DNA of 64,000 nt from contig JBJEWF010000022.1 of NCBI GenBank assembly GCA_051884915.1, positions 16,066-80,065 of the forward strand. The letters are read 5' to 3'. Each line of letters opens with the position of its first letter. Within the stretch, counting starts at the first letter, position 1. Shown one piece after another: positions 8,056 to 14,777 of this stretch. Origin of the DNA: RUG572 sp051884915 (lineage in GTDB: Bacteria; Verrucomicrobiota; Kiritimatiellia; RFP12; UBA1067). Below the pieces are notes generated by a model, which was given only the letters and a program-made list of their open reading frames with translations, had not been told where the DNA came from and searched no databases. Both the position numbers and the translations under genes were made by a program.

Positions 8056-8646
8056 ATGAAGACGGTGAACGTTTCCCTTGTCGGCGTTGGCGGGCAGGGC
8101 ATCCTGCTGACGGCGAACATGCTGGCCCGCACGGCGACGCTTGCGGGCATGGACGTGAAGAAGAGCGAAATCCATGGCATGGCCCAGCGTGGCGGCAGCG
8201 TGATTTCCTCCGTCCGTTTCGGCGAAAAGGTCCATTCGCCGATCATCCCCGAGGGGCAGAGCGACATTCTGGTGGCGTTCGACCGCCTTGAGGCGCTGCG
8301 GTGGGCGCATTTCCTGGCGCCCGGAGGCCGGGTCGTCATGAACGACGTCGACCTGGTGCCGGTGACGGTGTCGAGCGGACAGCAGCCGCCCGTGGCGGAC
8401 TTCGAGGGCCGCCTCGCCGCGGCGTTTCCGGCGGCCATCGTGGTCGATGCGCCGAAAATCGCCGCCGAAGTGGGCAACGAGCGGACGATGAACATGGTCA
8501 TCGCCGGCGCCCTGTCCGCGCTGACGCCGTTTGCCGAGGAGCAGTGGATGGCGGCGATGGAGCAGAGTTTCACGGGACCGAAGGCGAAGCTGCTGGAGCT
8601 CAACCGGAAGGCGTTCGCGCGCGGCCGCGCGGCCGCGACGGCGTGA
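8056..8646 (+). CDS. iorB: Indolepyruvate ferredoxin oxidoreductase beta subunit (IorB-type)
   Basis: The 196-residue protein is a gamma/beta-type subunit of 2-oxoacid:ferredoxin oxidoreductases. It has VGVGGQGILLTANMLA at the N-terminus, EIHGMAQRGGSVISSVRFG, and a C-terminal helix LLELNRKAF. IorAB oxidatively decarboxylates aryl pyruvates from amino-acid breakdown, passing electrons to ferredoxin. No iorA partner with the TPP and ferredoxin domains is seen in this window. I prefer the ATG at 8056 over the GTG at 8047 because it follows GAGGTG at normal spacing. Confidence 0.85.
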   Translation: MKTVNVSLVGVGGQGILLTANMLARTATLAGMDVKKSEIHGMAQRGGSVISSVRFGEKVHSPIIPEGQSDILVAFDRLEALRWAHFLAPGGRVVMNDVDLVPVTVSSGQQPPVADFEGRLAAAFPAAIVVDAPKIAAEVGNERTMNMVIAGALSALTPFAEEQWMAAMEQSFTGPKAKLLELNRKAFARGRAAATA

Positions 8647-8680
8647 GGCCAGCCGGATCGAGGGAAGGAGGACGGCAGCG

Positions 8681-9832
8681 ATGAAGACGGTTATCGTCAA
8701 TGCGCACGTGATTTCGCCGGGCGTCGACCTGAAGAAGGCGACGGTCGTTCTGGACAAGGGCAGGATCGCCGCGGTCGGGACGGATCTTGACGCGGTGAAG
8801 GGGGTGGACACGGTGGTCGACGTGCGCGGCAAATACGTCGTCCCCGGGTTCATCGACGTCCACCTGCACGGCGCGCTCGGCTTCGACGTGTGCGACGGAA
8901 CGCCCCAGGCCATCGAGCAGATCGCCGCGGCCAAGCTGGCCGAAGGGTGCACCAGTTTCCTGCCCACGACGCTGACGGTTGGCAAGGACACGCTGAAGAA
9001 GGCGATGAAGGCCGTTGCGGCCTACCGGAAGAACGAGCGGTTCGCAAAGGTGATCGGCGTCCACCTTGAGGGGCCGTTCATCAATCCGTCGTGCTGCGGC
9101 GCGCAGAACCCGGCGTTCGTCCGCAAGCCGGACATCCGGGAAGTCCTCGCGCTCGACCGGATCTCGCCCGTGAAACTGGTGAGCTTCGCCCCGGAAATGC
9201 CGGGCGGCGCGGCGTTCGCCGCCGCGTGCCGGGAGCGGGGCATCGTGCCGAGCTGCGGCCATACGAGCGCCACGCTGGCCCAGCTGATGCCGGCCTACGA
9301 CAGGGGCCTTCGCCATTTGACGCATTTCTGCAACCAGATGACGAAACTCCATCACCGCGAAATCGGCATGGTGGGGGCGGGCTTCCTGATCGACGATCTG
9401 AACACGGAGGTCATCTGCGACCGCATCCACCTGTGCGACGACATGCTGCGCCTCGTCTTCCGGAAGCGCGATCTGGCCCACATCCAGATGATCACGGATT
9501 CCCTCCGCTGTTCGCACATGCCGGACGGCTATGCGTTTGAGATGGGCGGACTGAAAGTCGAACTCGCGAACGGCGAGGCGCGCCTCGTCGAAGGGGGGAA
9601 TCTGGCCGGTTCGACGCTGTGGTTCAACCAGGGGCTCAAGAATCTGCGCGAGGTGACGGGGCTTCCGCTGAAGGACCTGATCCGCGTGACGTCCTGGAAC
9701 CAGGCGCTCGAACTGGGGCTGGGCGGGAAACTGGGCAAGGTCGAGCGGGGATTTGCCGCCGACCTGGCCGTGCTGGACGCGAAGACGTTCGATGTGTGCG
9801 CGGTCTTTGTCGATGGTGAACAGCGTATCTGA
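8681..9832 (+). CDS. nagA: N-acetylglucosamine-6-phosphate deacetylase NagA
   Basis: NagA removes acetate from GlcNAc-6-phosphate, feeding amino-sugar catabolism and cell-wall recycling. The 383-residue amidohydrolase has the metal motif HLHGALGFDV, the HLEGPFINP motif, GHTSAT, THFCNQM and the catalytic-Asp segment ITDSL. The start follows a strong GGGAAGGAGG. It is 35 bases from the preceding iorB and 13 bases from the following MFS gene, so it probably works with that transporter. Confidence 0.93.
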   Translation: MKTVIVNAHVISPGVDLKKATVVLDKGRIAAVGTDLDAVKGVDTVVDVRGKYVVPGFIDVHLHGALGFDVCDGTPQAIEQIAAAKLAEGCTSFLPTTLTVGKDTLKKAMKAVAAYRKNERFAKVIGVHLEGPFINPSCCGAQNPAFVRKPDIREVLALDRISPVKLVSFAPEMPGGAAFAAACRERGIVPSCGHTSATLAQLMPAYDRGLRHLTHFCNQMTKLHHREIGMVGAGFLIDDLNTEVICDRIHLCDDMLRLVFRKRDLAHIQMITDSLRCSHMPDGYAFEMGGLKVELANGEARLVEGGNLAGSTLWFNQGLKNLREVTGLPLKDLIRVTSWNQALELGLGGKLGKVERGFAADLAVLDAKTFDVCAVFVDGEQRI

Positions 9833-9845
9833 AGGGAGGGAGTTC

Positions 9846-11132
9846 ATGTCCGAAGAAAACAGGGACGGCAACTACAAGTGGGTGGCGCTCGCGCTTCTGA
9901 CCGTGGGCTATTTCATGCAGCAGGGCACGCGGCAGATCTTCAATTCGGTGCTGCCGCAGATGAAGAGCGAGTTCACGTCCGTCGCGGCGGGCGACTGGGG
10001 AACCGTGATGACGGTGTTCGCGGCCGTGTACGGCGTGTGCGTGATGTTCGCCGGCGTGCTGGGGGATCTCTTCAGCCGCAAGAAGACGATCCTGATCTCG
10101 GTGGCGATGTTCTCCTGCGCGATTCTCGCCTCCGGCTTCGCGCGCCCCCTCGGCTGGCTTTCGCTCGTGAGCTACCTCGTCGCCGTTTACAGCGTCGTGT
10201 TCGCGGCGGGGCAGTGCCTCTATCCGTCGTCCGCCAATTCGATCCTGAGCCAGCTCCACGACAAGACGCGCTCGATGGCGATGTCGATCATGCAGAGCGC
10301 GCTCTACGCGGCGGTGGTCGCCGTCTCGCTCGCCTCCGGCTGGCTCGCGGGACTCGGGAAGGGGGCCTGGCGCTATCCGTTCTGGGCATTCGGCGGTCTG
10401 GGCGTGCTGCTGTTCGTCGTGCTTCTCGTCTGGCTGCGCGACACGAAGCCCCTGCCGCCCGCGCCCGGCGCCGTGGCCAAGCCGTCGATGTCCGAAGCGT
10501 TCAAGGCCTTCGCCGTGAAGCCCAGCGCGTGGCTGCTGATGGCGGCCTTCGGCTTCCAGGTGTTCACGAATTTCGGGTTTACGGTGTGGACGCCCGTCTA
10601 TCTGCGTGAAACCTATTTCGCCAACACGCGCATGGCCGCCACCGAAGTGGGCTTCTGGACGATGTTCCATTCCGTGATCTGGCACTATCTGGGCTGCGTG
10701 ATCGGCATTCTGTTCGCCAGCCGCGTCTCCGACAGGCTGGCCGCGAACTGGAAGCCCGCGCGCATGGCGACGAACGTGGCGGGTCTTCTCGCGGGCGCGC
10801 CCTGCATCTTCCTGGCCTATCACTCGAACTCCCTTGAGCTTTGCGCGGCGGGGCTGTTCCTGTTCGGCCTCGCGCACGGCGTGTACGACTCGAACATGTT
10901 CGCGTCGCTCTACGACGTGATCAAGCCGCGCTACCGCGCGTCGTCCACGGGCTTCATGTGCTGCGGGGCCTTCCTCGTGGGCGCCGTCGCGCCGAAGCTC
11001 ATTGGCGTGATGATGGATCGCGGCGTCTCGGTGAAAGACTGCCTCACGTCCCTTTCGGGGGCCTACTTCGCGGGGGCGGCGGTCATTCTCTTCACGATTG
11101 CCTTCTGCCTGAAAAAAGATTACGAAGGATGA
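9846..11132 (+). CDS. MFS family transporter, possible amino-sugar permease
   Basis: A 428-residue protein with about 12 hydrophobic segments and the loop 2-3 motif GDLFSRKKT, as in the major facilitator superfamily. Glycines and an Arg (RQIFNSVLP) in helix 1 recall the sialic acid/hexuronate-type branch. It starts 13 bases after nagA and ends in an ATGA overlap with the next gene. The position suggests import of GlcNAc or a related sugar, but the substrate cannot be read from the protein. Confidence 0.83.
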   Translation: MSEENRDGNYKWVALALLTVGYFMQQGTRQIFNSVLPQMKSEFTSVAAGDWGTVMTVFAAVYGVCVMFAGVLGDLFSRKKTILISVAMFSCAILASGFARPLGWLSLVSYLVAVYSVVFAAGQCLYPSSANSILSQLHDKTRSMAMSIMQSALYAAVVAVSLASGWLAGLGKGAWRYPFWAFGGLGVLLFVVLLVWLRDTKPLPPAPGAVAKPSMSEAFKAFAVKPSAWLLMAAFGFQVFTNFGFTVWTPVYLRETYFANTRMAATEVGFWTMFHSVIWHYLGCVIGILFASRVSDRLAANWKPARMATNVAGLLAGAPCIFLAYHSNSLELCAAGLFLFGLAHGVYDSNMFASLYDVIKPRYRASSTGFMCCGAFLVGAVAPKLIGVMMDRGVSVKDCLTSLSGAYFAGAAVILFTIAFCLKKDYEG

Positions 11133-12673
11133 GGCGGGCGCTTCTTTTCGCGGGCATCTGCATCTGCCTTCTGGCCGGGATTCCGGTCTCGGCGAAGATG
11201 CAGGTGGTCTTCCATGGCGGAGCCGGCCGGGTCGGCGGAAGCTGCGCGCTGGTCCAAAGCGGCTCGACGCGCGTGCTGGTCGACTGCGGCGCGTTCTACG
11301 GAAGCGAATTCAAACCGGGCGAAGCGGGGGCGGACGGCGCGTTCGGCTTCGATCCCGCCTCGGTTTGCGATCTGGTCCTGACCCATGCGCACGCGGACCA
11401 CGCCGGCCGCCTCGCCCAGCTTCTGCGCGCGGGCTTCGCCGGCACGTTGTGGATGACCGAGCCGACGCGGGCGCTGCTGGAATCGTCGATGGACGGCCAG
11501 GCGCGTTATGAACGCGCGGTGGCGCGGAACTGGCGCTGGTCGGTGCGGACGAAGCGCCGGACGGTCCACTGGCGGCCGGCCTGCGAATGGTCCCGGCGGA
11601 TTTCCGACGCCAACCTGAAGACCTTCCAGGGCACGCTGGACGAACTGTCCGGAAAGGCCGGCGTCCGCAATCCCTTCTTCTGCCAGGCGTGCAGCGCGCT
11701 GGACATGAAGGATTTCATGGCCCACGTCAAGGTCATGCCGTTTGAACGGGAGTGGAAAATCGGCTCGCTGTCCGTCAGGCTGTCCGACGTCAAGCATTTG
11801 CCGGGCGCGGCTTCGGTCAGGTTCGCGGACGGAACGGCCTCCTGCGTGTTTTCGGGCGATCTGGGATCGCGCCGGTCGCGTCTGGTGACGGATATCGCCC
11901 CGGCGGAAAAGGCCGACGCGGTCTTCGTCGAGGCGACCTACGGCGATGCGCTCTACGGCACGGCGGCGCAGACCGATGCGGAATACGTGCGCTTCCAGAC
12001 GGCCGTCGGCGATGCCGTCCGGGCCGGCGGCGTGGCCTGGATTCCCGCCTTCGCGATGGACCGCGCGTCGCGGGTGCTGCTTGAAATCCAGAAGGGCATG
12101 GCGGCGGGACGGATTCCGCCGGACGTGCCCGTCCACTTCATCTCCTCCTCTTCGCGGGACATGACGGAGAAGTACATCCTCCATCCCGAATGGTTCGACG
12201 TGCCGGACATGCGGGACGTCAAGGACCTCTTCGCGCGCAGTCTGCCGGGCTATCCCAAGAACCGGGAATCGCGCTATATCCTCGTTGCCACGTCCGGCAT
12301 GATGGAAATGGGCGCGTGCCGCAAGCTGCTGCCGCTGCTGCTGCCGCGCCCGACCACGCACGTCCTGCTGGTGGGGTACCAGTCGCCCGCGACGCCCGGC
12401 GGGCTGCTCAAGGCGGGCGCGCGGACGCTGGAGATCGACGGGGAGACGATTCCCGTGGCGGCGAAGGTGTCCGCGTTCGGATGTTTTTCGGGGCATGGCG
12501 ACGCCGCCGAAAACGACCTCTGGCTGCGCAACAACCACGCGTCGCGGATCTTTCTGATCCACGGCGACGAAAAGGCCCTCGCCGCGCGCAAGAAGGATCT
12601 TGAAGCCCGCTTCAAGATGTCCGTCGAGATCGCGCGCCCGGGCGTGGTCTACGAAATCGGGCCGCACGAATAG
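11129..12673 (+). CDS. Beta-CASP metallo-beta-lactamase nuclease-type protein with N-terminal signal peptide
   Basis: The 514-residue protein has the complete beta-CASP ribonuclease motif set: THAHADHAG (His86, His88, Asp90, His91), FSGDLG, VEATYGD, IPAFAMDRAS, ATSGMMEMG, FSGHGDA and a closing HGDE. Relatives cut or trim RNA in the cytoplasm. Unusually, residues 1-22 are a Lys/Arg-Arg plus hydrophobic signal sequence (ending PVSA), and the enzyme core begins right after it with MQVVFHGGAGRVGGSC. A start at the inner ATG (11198) would give a normal cytoplasmic enzyme but has no good ribosome binding site. The ATG at 11129 has GAAGG and overlaps the preceding stop. Confidence 0.82.
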   Translation: MRRALLFAGICICLLAGIPVSAKMQVVFHGGAGRVGGSCALVQSGSTRVLVDCGAFYGSEFKPGEAGADGAFGFDPASVCDLVLTHAHADHAGRLAQLLRAGFAGTLWMTEPTRALLESSMDGQARYERAVARNWRWSVRTKRRTVHWRPACEWSRRISDANLKTFQGTLDELSGKAGVRNPFFCQACSALDMKDFMAHVKVMPFEREWKIGSLSVRLSDVKHLPGAASVRFADGTASCVFSGDLGSRRSRLVTDIAPAEKADAVFVEATYGDALYGTAAQTDAEYVRFQTAVGDAVRAGGVAWIPAFAMDRASRVLLEIQKGMAAGRIPPDVPVHFISSSSRDMTEKYILHPEWFDVPDMRDVKDLFARSLPGYPKNRESRYILVATSGMMEMGACRKLLPLLLPRPTTHVLLVGYQSPATPGGLLKAGARTLEIDGETIPVAAKVSAFGCFSGHGDAAENDLWLRNNHASRIFLIHGDEKALAARKKDLEARFKMSVEIARPGVVYEIGPHE

Positions 12674-12681
12674 GACGGGAC

Positions 12682-13821
12682 ATGGTCGGCATTTCCAAAC
12701 TGTATTTCGGGACGATTGAAGAGTCGGACAGGCTGCGCTACCGCGCCGGCGTCCACCGGCGTCCGGTAGTCGTGTGGAACTGCACGCCTTCCTGCAATCT
12801 GGCGTGCGCGCACTGCTATGCCGCGCACGCCGGGCGGCAGGAGGTCCTGACGACGGCGCAGGCGGAGCGGGTCGTCGACGACCTGGCGGAATTCGGCGTT
12901 CCGGTCATTCTCTTTTCCGGCGGCGAGCCGCTGATGCGTCCGGACATCCGGCACGTGGCCGAATACGCCAGGGAGAAGGGCATCCGGGTGACGTTTTCGA
13001 CGAATGGCACGCTGATCGACGACGCGTGGGCCGACTGGCTCCAGGCGTTGGGCGTCTCGTACGTGGGCATCTCCATCGACGGGACGGAGGCGGTCCACGA
13101 CGCGTTCCGCCGCCAGGCGGGCGCCTACCGGAAATCCCTGGCGGCCATCCGGCGCCTGCGCGACCGCGCGGTCAAGGTCGGTTTGCGCGTGACGATGACG
13201 CGGGACAACGTGCAGTCGATTCCCCAGATCTTCGATCTGATGCGCAACGAGCGCGTGCCGCGGCTTTGCCTCTACCATCTCGTCTACACGGGGCGCGGCA
13301 GGGAAATCGCGGCAACGGATCTCGACCATGCCGAGGCGCGCGCCGCGCTTGACACCATCGTCGCCGGGACGCGCGCGTGTTTCGAGTCGGGATTCCCCGT
13401 GGAAGTGCTGACCGTCGACAACCACTGCGACGGCATCGCCCTCTACCTCAAGATGAAAGCCGAGGGCCATCCCAACGCCGACAAGGCCCTGGAACTCCTG
13501 ACGCTGAACGGCGGCAATTCGTCGGGCCAGGGCATCGGCTGCATTTCGTGGGACGGCACCGTCTATCCCGACCAGTTCTGGCGCGACCGTCCGGTGGGGA
13601 ATGTGCTGGAGAAGCCGTTTTCGGAAATCTGGGGGCGTCCGGAACCCGGTTCGCTGCTGGACCTGCTGCGCCGCAAGAAGGAACTGGTGAAGGGGCGGTG
13701 CCGCACCTGCAGATGGCTGGAGCTGTGCGGCGGGAACTTCCGGGCGCGGGGCGAGGCCGCCACGGGCGACATGTGGGGCGAAGACCCGACGTGCTATCTC
13801 ACGGACGCCGAAATCGCCTGA
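12682..13821 (+). CDS. ahbC: Radical SAM protein AhbC, 12,18-didecarboxysiroheme deacetylase
   Basis: AhbC removes the acetate side chains of 12,18-didecarboxysiroheme to give iron-coproporphyrin III in the alternative (siroheme-dependent) heme route. The 379-residue translation begins MVGISKLYFGTIE, the family's distinctive N-terminus. It has the radical SAM cysteines Cys38, Cys42 and Cys45 (SCNLACAHC), the SGGEP motif, VLTVDNHCDG, GIGCISWDG and a SPASM-type end with CRTC, LCGGNFR and TCYLTD. Motif agreement with AhbC is close along the whole length. AhbA/B and AhbD are not in this window. It is 8 bases from the beta-CASP gene and probably co-transcribed. Confidence 0.86.
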   Translation: MVGISKLYFGTIEESDRLRYRAGVHRRPVVVWNCTPSCNLACAHCYAAHAGRQEVLTTAQAERVVDDLAEFGVPVILFSGGEPLMRPDIRHVAEYAREKGIRVTFSTNGTLIDDAWADWLQALGVSYVGISIDGTEAVHDAFRRQAGAYRKSLAAIRRLRDRAVKVGLRVTMTRDNVQSIPQIFDLMRNERVPRLCLYHLVYTGRGREIAATDLDHAEARAALDTIVAGTRACFESGFPVEVLTVDNHCDGIALYLKMKAEGHPNADKALELLTLNGGNSSGQGIGCISWDGTVYPDQFWRDRPVGNVLEKPFSEIWGRPEPGSLLDLLRRKKELVKGRCRTCRWLELCGGNFRARGEAATGDMWGEDPTCYLTDAEIA

Positions 13822-13827
13822 GGACCG

Positions 13828-13935
13828 TCAGGCTCCGACGGAGCCGACAACGCCCGCGCCCGCCGCGATGAGATCGGCGGCGATGGCGGCGGCCTGCCAG
13901 GCCGCGTTTACGATAAGTGTGACGAACGTTCCCAC
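13828..13935 (-). CDS. Possible small hydrophobic protein, antisense and convergent to ahbC
   Basis: A GTG-initiated frame of 35 codons encodes an Ala/Gly/Val-rich hydrophobic peptide with one predicted membrane helix. It lies just downstream of a good minus-strand promoter at 13971-14000. No clear Shine-Dalgarno is present and no family is recognised. An overlapping ATG frame from 13945 is Arg-rich and less protein-like. The transcript could equally be a non-coding RNA. Confidence 0.25.
   Translation of the reverse strand: MGTFVTLIVNAAWQAAAIAADLIAAGAGVVGSVGA
13831..13845. other. Hairpin just after ahbC
   Basis: A perfect inverted repeat, GGCTC-CGACG-GAGCC, begins 10 bases after the ahbC stop. 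It has no T-run on either strand, so it may be an mRNA 3' stabiliser or a weak bidirectional terminator. Confidence 0.5.
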
Positions 13936-13970
13936 CGGGCACCATCTGCCGTTTGCCTGAACACGCGCCC

Positions 13971-14000
13971 AGTCTACCACACTTCCCCGACGGCGGTCAA
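13971..14000 (-). promoter_or_regulatory. Minus-strand extended -10 promoter
   Basis: Read on the minus strand: TTGACC (13995-14000), an 18-base spacer, then TAGACT (13971-13976) preceded by TGG. It matches the architecture and the -10 of the tRNA-Glu promoter at 27.87 kb. Transcription would run toward ahbC across about 130 bases. Confidence 0.6.
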
Positions 14001-14166
14001 CACCGGTTTCCGCTCACCCTTGTTCCGCGCGGCCCCGCAGACGGTCCTGAACCGCCGGCACGTGCCGTCAAGTTCGCCGAAATTGCCTCCGACTCAAGGG
14101 AACACGCCCTGTTCGAGTTCGCGCCAGAGGGAGCGGAGGCGCGCGTCCTATTGCTTCGGCAACTAA
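14001..14166. other. Gene-poor stretch with possible decayed coding sequence
   Basis: No intact gene is seen. On the minus strand one frame reads as protein-like sequence from about 14158 down to 13997, but it is broken by TAG and TGA codons. It may be a worn-out gene fragment or a clade-specific intergenic repeat. Nothing else is recognisable here. Confidence 0.3.
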
Positions 14167-14515
14167 TTTTGCGATTTGAGCCGCAAAGTCCGCAAAGATT
14201 CCAAGCGCGCTCTTTCTTTGCGTCCTTTGCGTTCTTTGTGTTCTTTGCGGCTAAAAAACGGCTGACTTGCTGGCAGGGATTGCGCTTTGGCTTGGAGGAA
14301 GAAATATATTTGAGCCGCAAAGAACGCAAAGAACGCAAAGAATCCGAAAACGCAAAGATACAAAAGATGTGAAGGACGCAATTTCGCTTCCGTGAAGACA
14401 TGAGCTTACATCACACCTCTTTGCGTCCTTTGCGGCTAAAAAACACCCGGTCGGCACGTGGAAGCGCCGCGTCCACACCTCTTTGCGTCCTTTGCGTTCT
14501 TTGCGGCCAAAAAAT
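14167..14515. repeat. Cluster of CGCAAAG/CTTTGCG short repeats in inverted blocks
   Basis: Five blocks are built from a 9-10 base unit (CTTTGCGTT or its complement AACGCAAAG): about 14176-14200, 14213-14257, 14310-14357, 14418-14444 and 14478-14514. In the CTTTGCG orientation each block ends in GCGGC(T/C)AAAAAA. In the opposite orientation each begins TTTGAGCCGCAAAG. Opposite blocks can pair into long hairpins. The stretch is much richer in A/T than the flanking genes. Open frames through it encode only low-complexity Phe/Arg/Leu or Lys/Glu repeats and are not believed. Confidence 0.85.
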
Positions 14516-14615
14516 CCATCTGATTCACGCTCTTTCATTGCCGCATCGATAATTGAAAAACAAGGTATATTTTACGAAATCACCACCCCTCCCCCTAAAA
14601 ATATCATTTACCCAC

Positions 14616-14644
14616 TTGCGGGCGATTGTGGAATATGCCATAAT
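14616..14644 (+). promoter_or_regulatory. Promoter of the beta-helix secreted protein gene
   Basis: TTGCGG (14616-14621), a 17-base spacer, then CATAAT (14639-14644) preceded by TGC. The transcript would carry a leader of about 125 bases containing the palindrome CGACACGTGTCG, a possible regulatory structure or operator. Confidence 0.7.
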
Positions 14645-14777
14645 ACGACCGTTCAATTCCTCAAGGGTTCGACACGTGTCGTCGGTTGGTCCCATGCCGG
14701 GTGGCAGGACTGTCGTCGACGGGGCGTCCGAGGGGGTTTTGAAATTACCTCATAAACGTTGAATGGAGTGGTTGGCG

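Noticed and set aside
13831..13964. SRP RNA, 6S RNA or tmRNA in the minus-strand transcript after ahbC
   Set aside because: The conserved SRP domain IV loop sequences and the tmRNA tRNA-like ends are not present.
14167..14515. Possible CRISPR array
   Set aside because: Units are 9-10 bases with no unique spacers of 25-40 bases, block orientation alternates, and no cas genes are nearby.
14163..14538. Small frames through the CTTTGCG repeats encoding Phe/Leu/Arg or Lys/Glu/Arg repeats
   Set aside because: They are translations of a 9-10 base DNA repeat. All frames give low-complexity peptides and no ribosome binding site is present.
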